DNA of 64,000 nt from Saccharothrix sp. ST-888 (GCF_000955975.1 NZ_JYJF01000002.1:124001-188000); one strand, 5' to 3'; shown: positions 43,230-52,048, counted from the first letter of the stretch. The notes: generated by a model not told the origin, from the sequence alone. Made by a program: numbers and translations.

Positions 43230-44354
43230 ATGGGCGGGGGCGCAATGCGGGCCGGGGACGTGCTGGACGGGCGGTACCAGCTGATCGGAGAGCTGGGCCG
43301 GGGAGGCTTCGGGGTGGTCTTCCGCGCGCTGGACCAGCAGCTGGAACGCGAGGTCGCGGTCAAGCTGCTGGCGGACCAGTACGCGGCCGAGCCGCGCGAT
43401 CTGGCGCGCTTCCGGGGTGAGGCGATCGCGGCGGCCAAGCTCAACCACCGCAACATCGTGGCCCTGTACGACTTCCCCAAGGCGCCGCCCGAGCCCTACA
43501 TGGTGATGGAGCTGATCACCGGCCGCTCGCTCGCCGCCGTACTCAAAGCCGGCCGGCCCGAGCCGGACACCGCCCTGGGCTGGGTCGGCCAGCTCTGCGA
43601 CGCACTCGACGCCGCCCACCGGGCCGGAGTGGTCCACCGGGACATCAAGCCCGAGAACATCATGATCACCGATGCCGGGGAGGTCCGCGTCCTGGACTTC
43701 GGCATCGCCCGGCTGGAGAGCCGGAGCACCGGCCTGACCAGTACCGGCACGGTCATCGGCAGCCCGCACTACCTGGCCCCCGAACGCTGGCGCGGCGAGG
43801 ACAGCGGGGGCCGCTCCGACCTGTACGCCGTCGGCTGCGTGCTCTACGAACTCTGCACCGGCAGGACGCCGTTCCAGGCCGAGGACGCGTACGGGATGAT
43901 GTACTGCCACCTCGAACGGGAGCCCGACGCGCCGCGCGGCCTGGCACCGCTGCTGCCGGTCGACCTGGAGCGGCTGATCCTCGACCTGCTGGCCAAGGAC
44001 CCCGGGGACCGCCCGGCGGACGCCGCCGAGGTACGGCGCCGGCTCGACGGGATCCGGCCCGGCCGGTGGCGGGAGCTCAAGGCCCGCGCCGACGCGGCCT
44101 GGGCACTCGGCGCGGACGGCGACCCGGCCGCGGCGGTCCGTGAACTGCGGCCGCTGGTCGTCGAGTTCACCCGTGAGTGCGGTCCGAGTGACCCGCGTAC
44201 CCTGCGCACCGGCCACGACCTGGCGCTCTGGCTGGCCCGGGACGGCCAAACGGCCGAGGCCGTCGGACTGCTCACGGAGATCCGGGCCGCCGCCCCCGAC
44301 GGCCCCCTGGCGGAGGCGGCCGCCCGCGACCTCGCCCGCTTCGAGCGCGGCTGA
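43230..44354 (+). CDS. Soluble serine/threonine protein kinase
   Basis: A 374-residue Hanks-type kinase. The glycine loop is GELGRGGFGVVF, the ATP lysine is in VAVKLLAD, the catalytic loop is VVHRDIKPENIMI, and DFG is in VLDFGIARLE; GSPHYLAPE closes the activation segment. After the kinase (about residue 275) there is a helical tail of about 100 residues with tetratricopeptide-like features. There is no membrane segment or PASTA domain, so it is cytoplasmic, unlike PknB. An ATG at 43245 with GGGCGGGGG upstream is an equally good start. Substrates are unknown. Confidence 0.92.
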   Translation: MGGGAMRAGDVLDGRYQLIGELGRGGFGVVFRALDQQLEREVAVKLLADQYAAEPRDLARFRGEAIAAAKLNHRNIVALYDFPKAPPEPYMVMELITGRSLAAVLKAGRPEPDTALGWVGQLCDALDAAHRAGVVHRDIKPENIMITDAGEVRVLDFGIARLESRSTGLTSTGTVIGSPHYLAPERWRGEDSGGRSDLYAVGCVLYELCTGRTPFQAEDAYGMMYCHLEREPDAPRGLAPLLPVDLERLILDLLAKDPGDRPADAAEVRRRLDGIRPGRWRELKARADAAWALGADGDPAAAVRELRPLVVEFTRECGPSDPRTLRTGHDLALWLARDGQTAEAVGLLTEIRAAAPDGPLAEAAARDLARFERG

Positions 44355-44460
44355 CCGGGCCCGGCCGGACAGCGTTCAGGGCCAGTGGCGGGGGATGCGT
44401 TCGAGGATTCCGCCGGCGAACACGTCGTAGAGCGGCAGGGTCTCCACCTGCCGATGCCGA

Positions 44461-45029
44461 TCACATGCGGCGCTGGGCGTCCTGTAGCCGCGAGAGATGG
44501 AACGCCTGATCACGCGGGAAGCCTTGGAGCTGAGCCCGCCCCTGCTGGAGGGCATCGACCGCTGTTGGCCAATCCCGCGCAGCGTAGGCGACTTCACCAA
44601 GATCAGCTTGGCGCGCACAGGGTCGAGCCAGTAGAGCCAACCGGGGCGGTCGTCCGGCTCTGGGGCTTGCAGGGCTAGTTCGTACGACTGTTCTCCGAGC
44701 CTGCGGGCCCGGCCCCGCTCCCCAACGGCTGCGGCGGCCATCGCGGCGGCGTGTGCGGCAATGGAGGCTGCTCCTGGTGTCAGGTCGCCAGGGGCTCGTT
44801 GGGCTGCCTCGGCGGTTCGCAAGGCTCGTACCGGGTCGCCGTGGTTGAGCGCGTAGTAGGAGCGCACGCGAGTCAGCCATGACGCCATGTCGGCCGATCC
44901 GGCGTCGAGGGCCCAGCCGTGGGCGACGTCAAGCCAGCTGAGGGCGGCTCCTCGGCGATTCTCGTGATCGATTTCCTGGAACGGGACGGGCGGTCGGAGC
45001 CGAGCTTCAGCATGGCGGGTCGCTCGCAC
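44461..45029 (-). pseudogene. Frameshifted remnant of a helix-turn-helix regulator
   Basis: The readable part (ALSWLDVAHGWALDAGSADM, then GDPVRALRTAEAAQRAPGDL and RPGWLYWLDPVRAK) matches the C-terminal TPR-like domain of streptomycete XRE-family regulators. Near 44608-44614 the frame shifts by one base: homology continues in another frame as DLGEVAYAARDWPTAVDALQ and ends RLQDAQRRM. A missing C in the GCGCCAAG run explains it. The N-terminal DNA-binding domain is absent. Both defects indicate a decayed gene. Confidence 0.6.
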
Positions 45030-45145
45030 TCGGTGCGCGTGCGCCCGGCCGAGAAGGCGGCAGCCTGATTCCCCGCTGCTCTGAGCGGAGCCGACTGAAG
45101 ACTTGCCGGACCGCCCGGAGACCTTGGCGGGGACGGGGTGGTGCG

Positions 45146-45337
45146 GTGGGCGTCAGCCCGGTGCCGGACGACGAGCCGGTGGTCATGGTCGAGGTGGTGA
45201 ACTCGACCGCCGAGCCGGACGGCACCTTCCGTACGTACTGGCTGCGCGTCCCGCCGGGCACCCGGACGGCCCGTGCCGGTGTCGCCTGGACCTTCGGCGT
45301 CAACGAGGCCGACTACCACCCGCAGCGGGAGACCTGA
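45146..45337 (+). pseudogene. C-terminal fragment, DUF6745-like
   Basis: About 63 codons containing VEVVNSTAEPDGTFRTYWLR and GVAWTFGVNEADYHPQRET. This resembles the C-terminal end of the DUF6745 family of larger proteins of unknown function (from memory, moderate certainty). The GTG-like start has no clear ribosome binding site and the bulk of the protein is missing. If it is instead a complete small gene, its function is unknown. Confidence 0.45.
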
Positions 45338-45519
45338 GCCGAGGCCGCCCGGTACCCGGCCACCCACCGGCCGGTACACGGTCCGGCCGCCCTGTCAAGC
45401 GTATGGGCACCTGATTCGTCAGCTCGGCGGCTTGGGCGGATTGATAGGAATTCGCCGACCTGCCACCCCTGGTTCGCAGCCGACTGCCGTTGATATACCT
45501 CGGATGCATATGACGGGAG

Positions 45520-45534
45520 AGGTCTGCGACCTCC
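45520..45534 (+). promoter_or_regulatory. Palindrome before the FAH-family gene
   Basis: GAGGTC-TGC-GACCTC is a perfect 15-bp palindrome, 35 bp before the gene start and just after an AT-rich GATATACC/GCATATGAC patch that may hold the promoter. No regulator can be named. Confidence 0.4.
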
Positions 45535-45569
45535 CCGCTGGCATGCGACGAACCAGGTGGTGATGGGCA

Positions 45570-46421
45570 ATGAAGCTCCTCCGTGTGGGCCCGCCGGGCG
45601 CCGAGCGCCCGGTGGTACTGGGCCGTGACGGCGCCGCGTACGACCTCGCGGGACGGACCTCCGACATCGACGGGGCGTTCCTCGCCGCGCTGGACCCGGC
45701 CGAGCTGGACCGGGCCGTCTCGGCCGGCGAGCTGCCGGTGGCGCGGATCGACGGCCTGCGGGTCGGCGCCCCGGTCGTCCGGCCCGGCAAGGTGGTCGGG
45801 ATCGGGCTCAACTACTCCTGCCACGCTGCCGAGGCGGGCGCGCAGGAACCGGCCGAGCCGGTGATCTTCCTCAAGCCGAGCTGCACCGTCGTCGGCCCGA
45901 ACGACGAGGTCCTGGTGCCGCGCGGCAGCGAGAAGACCGACTACGAGGTCGAGCTCGCGATCGTGATCGGCCGTACCGCCCGCTACCTGGAGAGCCGGTC
46001 GGAGGCGGCGGCCGTGATCGCGGGGTACGCGACGGTCAACGACGTCACCGAGCGCTCGTTCCAGAACGAGCGCGGCGGCCAGTGGGACAAGGGCAAGTCG
46101 GCCGAGACCTTCACCCCGCTCGGGCCGTGGCTGGTCACCGCCGACGAGGTCGACGACCCGCAGAAGCTCGGCCTCAGACTCTGGGTCAACGGGCAGCTGC
46201 GGCAGGACGGCAGCACCGCGGAGATGATCTTCCCGGTGCTGGAGATCGTCCACTACGTCAGCCAGTTCATGGTGCTGGAGCCCGGTGACGTGATCATCAC
46301 CGGTACTCCGGCGGGCGTCACCCTCGGCCACCCGGGCACGCCCTTCCTGCGCCCGGCCGACGTGGTCGAGCTCGAAGTCGAGGGCCTGGGCCGACAGCGC
46401 CAGGTACTCGGCAAGGCGTAG
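45570..46421 (+). CDS. Fumarylacetoacetate hydrolase-family protein
   Basis: A 283-residue FAH-fold enzyme. The core begins GKVVGIGLNYSCHAAEAGAQ; metal ligands are expected in the DYEVELAIVIG strand and the TFTPLGPWLV/GDVIITGTPAGV region, all present. FAH proteins cleave or hydrate C-C bonds in beta-diketo acids (for example in aromatic or sugar-acid breakdown) with Mg2+ or Mn2+. The particular substrate cannot be told. It starts at ATG. It is convergent with the TetR gene across a terminator. Confidence 0.92.
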   Translation: MKLLRVGPPGAERPVVLGRDGAAYDLAGRTSDIDGAFLAALDPAELDRAVSAGELPVARIDGLRVGAPVVRPGKVVGIGLNYSCHAAEAGAQEPAEPVIFLKPSCTVVGPNDEVLVPRGSEKTDYEVELAIVIGRTARYLESRSEAAAVIAGYATVNDVTERSFQNERGGQWDKGKSAETFTPLGPWLVTADEVDDPQKLGLRLWVNGQLRQDGSTAEMIFPVLEIVHYVSQFMVLEPGDVIITGTPAGVTLGHPGTPFLRPADVVELEVEGLGRQRQVLGKA

Positions 46422-46467
46422 TCGCTCGGCGCGCGCCCACGACCCGGCGCGCAACTCAGGCGGCACG

Positions 46468-46492
46468 CCCGACCCTTGGCACGGGGGTCGGG
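46468..46492. terminator. Terminator between FAH-family and TetR genes
   Basis: CCCGACCC and GGGTCGGG form a perfect 8-bp stem with a 9-base loop between the two convergent genes. Confidence 0.55.
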
Positions 46493-46514
46493 AGCCCCGC
46501 CGGTATCCGGGCCG

Positions 46515-47312
46515 CTACCGGCCCACTCGCAGTCCGCGCAACTGCGCCACCAGCACCGCCGCGGGACCGTCCGCCGCCTCCAGCGCCAGCAGCCCCGCCA
46601 GCACCTGGGCGGTCTGCCGGTCGTGCCGGGCCGTCGCCGCGCTCATCGCCACGAACTCGTCCACCAGCCAGGCGCAGAGCGAGTCCTGCGGGATCTGCCG
46701 CCCCTCGTCCAGCCAGCTCAGCGCGGACGCCTCCACCACCGAGATCCACGCGCGCACCAGCAGCGTCAGCCTCGGCCCCGCCTCCCGCAGACCGAGGTAG
46801 CGCAGGGTCCGCCGGAGCGCCGCCCGCCGGACCTCGTCCACGATCGCCGAGGTCCGCGCCGTCTCCGCCACCGAACCGCCGCGCAGCAGCGCGGCGTAGC
46901 CGGCGTGGTGCTCGGCCACGAAGCCGAAGTACCGGTTCAGCACGGCGGAGAGCTGTTCGGTGGGCGTGCCGGCGACCGGCACCGAGAGCCGGCCGGTCAG
47001 CTCCTCGGCCGCACTGCGCAGCGCGGCCTCGTACAACTGCTGCTTGCCGCCCGCGAAGTACCGGTAGACCAGCGGACGGGACGCCTCGGCGGCCTCGGCC
47101 ACGTCGTCCAGGCTCACCTCCTCGGGCGCCCGGGTGCTGAACAACTCCAGGGCCACGGCGATCAGTTGCTCCCGCCGCTGCTGCACCGTCAGCCTCCGGT
47201 ACCCGGAGCGCCGGGCCCGGGGCTCACCCGCCGGGGGAGTCGCTGTGCCGCTCGCCGGGTGTGCGGAGCGCGGAGCCCCGGCCCCGGGGGTGATCGCTGA
47301 GCTGGTAGCCAT
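46515..47312 (-). CDS. TetR-family transcriptional regulator
   Basis: A 265-residue repressor. About 35 Ala/Pro/Gly-rich residues precede the TetR helix-turn-helix, with RREQLIAVALELFSTRAPEE, SLDDVAEAAEASRPLVYRYF and GGKQQLYEAAL. The ligand domain continues to VAQLRGLRVGR. The ATG shares two bases with the start of the divergent rhomboid-like remnant. The ribosome binding site is weak (AGGACGG, 13 bases upstream). Targets are unknown; the divergent fragment or the DUF885 gene are candidates. Confidence 0.88.
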   Translation of the reverse strand: MATSSAITPGAGAPRSAHPASGTATPPAGEPRARRSGYRRLTVQQRREQLIAVALELFSTRAPEEVSLDDVAEAAEASRPLVYRYFAGGKQQLYEAALRSAAEELTGRLSVPVAGTPTEQLSAVLNRYFGFVAEHHAGYAALLRGGSVAETARTSAIVDEVRRAALRRTLRYLGLREAGPRLTLLVRAWISVVEASALSWLDEGRQIPQDSLCAWLVDEFVAMSAATARHDRQTAQVLAGLLALEAADGPAAVLVAQLRGLRVGR

Positions 47313-47688
47313 GCGCGTCAGCGTAATGGCCGTCCTGCCATTCGACTCCTGGCCGGAACGCCCCGTCTTCCGGCGGTGGTGGTGCGGCAGGGACCGCTCG
47401 GACGTCGGTGTGTCGTACGCGCTGGCGGGGGTGGAGGGCGTGCTCACCTACCGGTTCGCGGGGCGCTGGCGCTGGGCGTACGCGGGCGGACTGCTCCTCT
47501 TCTACCTGCTACCACTGATCCGTTCGCACACCTTCACCGATCTCGGCCACTTCTGTGCGGTCCTGATCGGTCTCGGCTTCTACGGCTTCGCGGACGGCCG
47601 GCCGACCTGGGATCCCGCCGACCTCTGGCGGACCCGGTGGCACAGGGCCCGGAGTCCGCTGGCCAACGATCGTTCAAAAGGCTCTTGA
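47311..47688 (+). pseudogene. Truncated rhomboid-like membrane protein
   Basis: About 125 codons resembling only the C-terminal part of the rhomboid-like family: VGVSYALAGVEGVLTYRF carries the serine motif, then RWAYAGGLLLFYLLPLIRSH, then DLGHFCAVLIGLGFYGF with a candidate histidine. The three or so N-terminal membrane segments seen in the full-length relative at 23.3 kb are missing, and the start overlaps the TetR start codon. It may be a decayed gene or a small membrane protein. Confidence 0.5.
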
Positions 47689-47718
47689 AAACCGGCTCTG
47701 CTGCGAAAAGATGGCCGA

Positions 47719-49431
47719 ATGGTTGAAGAACTGATCAACGCGCACGCAGACGGCACCACCCCCCGCCGCATCGCCGACGCCTATGTCCACGCGCTCGCCG
47801 AGCTCGACCCGCTGACCGCGGTGTACCTCGGGATCAACCCCGAGGACGACCGGCTCCCCGACCTCTCCCCGGCCGGCCACCAGGAGCTGGCCGACCTCGC
47901 CCGCCGCACCCTCGCACAGCTGGACGCCGTCGAGGCGGCGGACACCGACCCGGACGAGGCCGAGCGCCGCTGCGCCCGGCTGCTGCGCGAGCGGCTCACG
48001 GCCGAACTGGCCGTCCACGACGCGGGCGAGAACTTCCGCGCGGTCCGCAACCTCGGCTCGCCGCTGCACAACGTGCGCGAGGTCTTCACCCTGATGAGCA
48101 CCGACACCGACGAGCAGTGGGCGGTCATCGGCCGTCGCCTGGCCCGGGTCCCGGCCGCGCTCCGGCAGTACCGCGACCTGCTCGCGGAGGGCATCGAGCG
48201 CGGCCTGCTGGCGGGCCCGCGCCAGGTCACCACCGTGATCGGCCAGATCGCCGAGTGGCTGGAGGGCGAGGTCCCCGGCGGCTGGTTCGGCACCTTCGTG
48301 CAGGACGCCCCCGAGGCGCAGCGCGAGGCCCTGGGCGCCACCGCCGTCGCGGCGACCGCCGCCATCACCGAGCTCCGCGACTGGCTGCGCGACGTCTACG
48401 GTCCGGCCGCCGCCGAGACTCCGGACGCCGTCGGCCGGGAGCGCTACAGCCGCTGGGTCCGCTACTGGACGGGTGCCGAGCTCGACCTGGACGAGGCGTA
48501 CAGCTGGGCCTGGGGCCAGTTCCGCGACCTGGACGCGCAGATGCGGGCCGAGGCGGAGAAGGTGCGGCCCGGCGCCACCCCGATGCAGGCCATGAAGTGG
48601 CTGGAGAGCGACGGCCCGTCGATCAAGGGCGCGGAGGAGGCCCGCACGTACCTCCAGGGCCTGATGGACCAGGCGATCAACGACCTGCAGGGCAGGCACT
48701 TCGACCTGGCCGAGCCGCTTCTCAAGGTGGAGTCGCGGCTGGCCCCGCCCGGCAGCGCCGCCGCGCCGTACTACACCGCGCCCTCGCTGGACTTCTCCCG
48801 CCCGGGCCGGACCTGGCTGCCCACGCTGGGCCGGGAGACCTTCCCGGTCTGGGACCTGGTCTCCACCTGGTACCACGAGGGCGTCCCCGGCCACCACCTC
48901 CAGCTTGCGCAGTGGACGTACGTCGCCGACCGGCTCTCCACCTACCAGGTCAGCCTCGGCGGCGTCAGCGCCAACCTGGAGGGCTGGGCCCTGTACGCCG
49001 AACGTCTGATGGACGAGCTCGGCTACCTCACCGACCCCGGCCACCGCCTCGGCTACCTGAACGCGCAGATGATGCGCGCGCTGCGGGTGATCGTGGACAT
49101 CGGCATGCACGCGGGCCTGGACTTCCCGGCCGACTCGCCGTTCAAGCCGGGCGAGCGGATGCTGCCGGACGACGCACGGGAGTTCTTCGGCCGGTACTGC
49201 GGCCTCTCGACCGACTTCCTGGACAGCGAGCTGGTCCGCTACCTCGGCATGCCGGGCCAGGCGATCGGCTACAAGCTCGGCGAGCGCGCCTGGCTCCAGG
49301 GCCGCGCCGAGGCCAAGGCCCGGGCCGAGGCGCGCGGCGCCGAGTTCGACCTCAAGGCGTGGCACATGGCGGCCCTCTCCCAGGGCTCGCTCGGCCTGGA
49401 CGACCTGGTCGCGGAGCTCAGCGCGCTCTGA
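47719..49431 (+). CDS. DUF885-family metallopeptidase-like protein
   Basis: A 570-residue DUF885 protein. The zinc-peptidase-like motif HEGVPGHHLQ is near residue 386, followed by an EGWALYAERLMDELG block that would supply the third ligand, as in gluzincins. There is no signal peptide, so it is cytoplasmic. The family is widespread in actinobacteria; peptidase activity is assumed and not proven. It starts at ATG 31 bp after the rhomboid-like remnant. About 600 bp without a sure gene follow. Confidence 0.9.
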   Translation: MVEELINAHADGTTPRRIADAYVHALAELDPLTAVYLGINPEDDRLPDLSPAGHQELADLARRTLAQLDAVEAADTDPDEAERRCARLLRERLTAELAVHDAGENFRAVRNLGSPLHNVREVFTLMSTDTDEQWAVIGRRLARVPAALRQYRDLLAEGIERGLLAGPRQVTTVIGQIAEWLEGEVPGGWFGTFVQDAPEAQREALGATAVAATAAITELRDWLRDVYGPAAAETPDAVGRERYSRWVRYWTGAELDLDEAYSWAWGQFRDLDAQMRAEAEKVRPGATPMQAMKWLESDGPSIKGAEEARTYLQGLMDQAINDLQGRHFDLAEPLLKVESRLAPPGSAAAPYYTAPSLDFSRPGRTWLPTLGRETFPVWDLVSTWYHEGVPGHHLQLAQWTYVADRLSTYQVSLGGVSANLEGWALYAERLMDELGYLTDPGHRLGYLNAQMMRALRVIVDIGMHAGLDFPADSPFKPGERMLPDDAREFFGRYCGLSTDFLDSELVRYLGMPGQAIGYKLGERAWLQGRAEAKARAEARGAEFDLKAWHMAALSQGSLGLDDLVAELSAL

Positions 49432-50036
49432 GCCGCGGTCCGGGCCCACCCGGGGTGCCGAACGACCGGCCCTGCGACGGCGCGGGGCCGGTCCGCGCAC
49501 CCCCCCCGGCGCCCCGGCAGCCCCACCGGTGGCCCCGGGGCCGGGAGACCAGTCCCAAATTCGGACAAATTTCCGTCCGCCTTCTTGCCCGTCGCCGATC
49601 GGCGGGCTTCCCTGTGAGAGAGCGCTGCGCACGCCACCTCCAGCTCCTCGACGGAAGGCGGCCGACCGTGTCATCCCCGCATGCCTCCCCGCACGCTCCC
49701 GACCACCGCCCCGCACCGGGCGAGGCGGCCGGCGCGAAGGGGACGGAGCCACCGCCCGCGCCGTCGCCTGACGCTCCGTCAATCTCCGATCCCCCTGCGG
49801 AACTCCTCCGGAGGGGGATCGTGCCGTGCGGCTGGCCTCCGGTGTCGGGCCCGCCCGCCGCCCGGGGCCCTCCGGCGGGCCGCCACGGCCTCGAACGGGC
49901 GGCGCCGGACCGGTGATTCTCACCCCTTTCCCAGCATAGGATCACGGGATTTCCAGTTGATCACCGCATAGTCGGAACGTACGCGCAGAGATCCGGGCGT
50001 GTGGCAACCGTATGCTGGGCAGGAGTGACCTACCTG
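49432..50036 (+). other. Gene-poor region between DUF885 and protease genes
   Basis: 605 bp. It starts with an AT-poor C/G run (CACCCCCCCCGGCGCC near 49499-49514). A possible small gene (listed separately) and a hairpin with perfect GATCCCCCT/AGGGGGATC arms (49788-49796 and 49812-49820) follow. The last 100 bp are more AT-rich and probably hold the protease promoter. Confidence 0.45.
49668..49916 (+). CDS. Possible small proline-rich protein
   Basis: An 82-residue frame from GTG (MSSPHASPHAPDHRPAPGE) with GGAAGGCGG 6 bases upstream. The content is Pro/Ala/Gly-rich without recognisable domain. Against it: a strong terminator-like hairpin lies within it, and long open frames arise by chance at this GC content. 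Treat as a weak candidate. Confidence 0.25.
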   Translation: MSSPHASPHAPDHRPAPGEAAGAKGTEPPPAPSPDAPSISDPPAELLRRGIVPCGWPPVSGPPAARGPPAGRHGLERAAPDR

Positions 50037-50984
50037 ATGAGCCGTCATCGAAGGACAGGCCGGCGCATGAACCGTCGCCCCTTGGCGCTGACCACCCTCC
50101 TCATTCTCGGCACGGCCGCCGCCATAGCGGGCGCCACCACCATCACCAGCGAGACCACCGCCTTCGGCCACCACATCGCGGCCGCCCCGAGCCGTGGCGC
50201 CACCACCCAGGCCGCCGTCGTCCCCGCCCCCGCGGCCAAGACGCCCCAGAGCCAGGGCGCCCCCGACGAGTCCTCCGCCGCAGGACCGTCCTCGCCCACC
50301 GCCGTCCCCACCGACCTGCCGTCCCTGCGTCCCGCCCCCGGGACCACCGGCATCGCCCCCGTCACCGACGAGTCCTCCCGGGTCGGCGCGCTCTACAGCG
50401 GTTCGGGACCCAGCGGCAACCACTTCTGCACCGCCAGCGTGCTGCACAGCGGCAGCAGGAACCTGCTGCTCACCGCCGCCCACTGCGCCTCCAGCACCGA
50501 CAACCTGTACTTCGCGCCGGGCTACCGCAACGGCCAGAGCCCGTTCGGCACCTGGCAGGTCACCAAGCTCTACCAGACCACCGGCTGGACCCAGAACGGC
50601 AACCAGGACGAGGACTTCGCCATCCTCCAGGTCGCCCAGATCAACGGCCGGTCCATCGAGGACGTCGTCGGTGCCAACAACCTCGGTCTCAACGTGGACT
50701 TCGGTGCCCAGGTCCGCCTCTACGGCTACCCGGCCAACACCGAGGCGCCCATCCTGTGCACCAACGACACCACCCGCCAGAACGACCACCAGCGCCGCAT
50801 CGACTGCCCGGCGTTCCCCGGCGGCACCAGCGGCGGCCCGTGGATCGACACCGACACCAGCCAGGTGATCGGCGTCATCGGCGGCTACCAGCAGGGCGGC
50901 GACACCGACGACATCTCCTACAGCGCCACCTTCGAGAAGACCATCGGAGACCTCTACCAGCAGGCCGTCGCCGACAACACCTGA
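50037..50984 (+). CDS. Secreted trypsin-like serine protease (V8/glutamyl endopeptidase type)
   Basis: A 315-residue exported protease. The signal segment is PLALTTLLILGTAAAIAGAT, followed by a Pro/Ala/Ser-rich propeptide region to about residue 105. The catalytic triad is His in LLTAAHCAS, Asp in QDEDFAILQV and Ser in FPGGTSGGPWI. Paired cysteines (HFCTAS/AAHCAS and ILCTND/IDCPAF) fit the disulfides of this family. The ATG was chosen for the AGGAGTGA sequence 9 bases upstream; an ATG 30 bases further on is possible. It probably digests external protein. Natural substrate is unknown. Confidence 0.92.
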   Translation: MSRHRRTGRRMNRRPLALTTLLILGTAAAIAGATTITSETTAFGHHIAAAPSRGATTQAAVVPAPAAKTPQSQGAPDESSAAGPSSPTAVPTDLPSLRPAPGTTGIAPVTDESSRVGALYSGSGPSGNHFCTASVLHSGSRNLLLTAAHCASSTDNLYFAPGYRNGQSPFGTWQVTKLYQTTGWTQNGNQDEDFAILQVAQINGRSIEDVVGANNLGLNVDFGAQVRLYGYPANTEAPILCTNDTTRQNDHQRRIDCPAFPGGTSGGPWIDTDTSQVIGVIGGYQQGGDTDDISYSATFEKTIGDLYQQAVADNT

Positions 50985-51008
50985 GCTCTGCACCGCCGGT
51001 CCCCGGTG

Positions 51009-51584
51009 TCACCAGACGCCGGGGACCAGCCGGTGCGTCCGGGCCGCGTACGAGGTGTAGGCCTCGCCCAGCGCCGCGGCGAGGACCCGCTCCTCCACCC
51101 GGATGCGGTACCCGACGGCGAGCCCGAGCAGAGCCGTCACCAGCAGCAGGGAGGCCACGTTGCCGAAGGCCGCGGTCAGGCCCACCGCGGCCAGCAGGGC
51201 CCCGGTGTAGGCCGGGTGCCGCAATCGGCGGTACGGCCCCCACTCCACCACCCGGTGGCCCTCCTGGATGTGCACCGTGCCCCGGAAGTACCGGCCGAGC
51301 GTGTGGATCGACCACAGCCGCAGTCCGATCCCGGCCCAGGTGGCCAGCAGCAGTGCCACCGCCGTGACCCCGTCCACCGGGTAGGACAGCGCGGGCAGCG
51401 CCCGCCCGACCGGCCCGGCGAGCGCGAAACCCGCGGCGGCCAGCCCGGCGAGCACCAGCAGGCTCCGCCACTCGTTCTGCTCCGTCCGCCCGCTCTGCCG
51501 CAGCTGGCGGACCTGCAGGAACCCCTCTGCGGCCAGCCAGGCCCACAGCGTGACGGTGAAGGCCGTACGGACCCGGTCCACCAT
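51009..51584 (-). CDS. Isoprenylcysteine methyltransferase-like membrane protein
   Basis: A 191-residue protein with about five membrane segments and the C-terminal ICMT/PEMT signature: EGHRVVEWGPYRRLRHPAYT, then VEERVLAAALGEAYTSYAAR. This part binds S-adenosylmethionine and the methyl acceptor at the membrane face. The ATG was preferred to an upstream GTG because GAGAGGGG lies 7 bases before it. The acceptor is unknown in bacteria of this group. It is convergent with the protease gene and 119 bp from the small secreted-protein gene. Confidence 0.85.
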   Translation of the reverse strand: MVDRVRTAFTVTLWAWLAAEGFLQVRQLRQSGRTEQNEWRSLLVLAGLAAAGFALAGPVGRALPALSYPVDGVTAVALLLATWAGIGLRLWSIHTLGRYFRGTVHIQEGHRVVEWGPYRRLRHPAYTGALLAAVGLTAAFGNVASLLLVTALLGLAVGYRIRVEERVLAAALGEAYTSYAARTHRLVPGVW

Positions 51585-51703
51585 GGCCGAACCCCTCTCG
51601 GAAGCCGGGACACTCACCCGCTGAGCTACCTCGAAGGTCCCACCGGGGGCGGGTGGAACGGCTCCACTCGGAGGTGGATTTCACGGCGGGGCCGGGACCC
51701 GGC

Positions 51704-52048
51704 TCAGTCGCGGACCTTGTGCAGCCACAGCCCGACACCGACGCCGTTGCCGGTCAGCACGCAGACCCAGTGGTCGTACCGGCCGCCGCTGGAGTTCACC
51801 CGGCCGGGACCGGCGTCGTTGCAGTTCTCGTAGGTCCAGTACCAGGTCTGGTACTCCCAGCACGGGACGGTGTTGTTGTTGTCGTTGCAGCTCGGCGACG
51901 GCACGGTGTCGGCCGGTCCGGCGGGCGCCCGGACGGCGGCCGGCACGGCCCTGGGAGCGGGTGCGGCCACCGCGTCGGTGACGCCGATTCCGGCCACGGC
52001 GGCGGCGACCGCCAGCGCGGCGACGGTCCTGCGGAGGAGAGAGCGCAT
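51704..52048 (-). CDS. Small secreted protein of unknown function
   Basis: A 114-residue protein with a clear signal peptide (RTVAALAVAAAVAGIGVTDA, cleavage near AVAA). The mature part is Pro/Ala-rich at first, then a compact domain with four cysteines (SPSCNDNNN, VPCWEYQTWYW, ENCNDAG, HWVCVLTGNG) and many Trp/Tyr residues. Two disulfides are likely. I do not recognise the family; a small binding or inhibitor protein is possible. It is transcribed toward the methyltransferase gene and may form an operon with it. Confidence 0.75.
   Translation of the reverse strand: MRSLLRRTVAALAVAAAVAGIGVTDAVAAPAPRAVPAAVRAPAGPADTVPSPSCNDNNNTVPCWEYQTWYWTYENCNDAGPGRVNSSGGRYDHWVCVLTGNGVGVGLWLHKVRD

Noticed and set aside
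48117..49916. A second long plus-strand frame overlapping the DUF885 gene
   Set aside because: It is the other reading phase of the DUF885 gene. Only its last 83 codons lie beyond that gene, and these are listed separately as a weak candidate.
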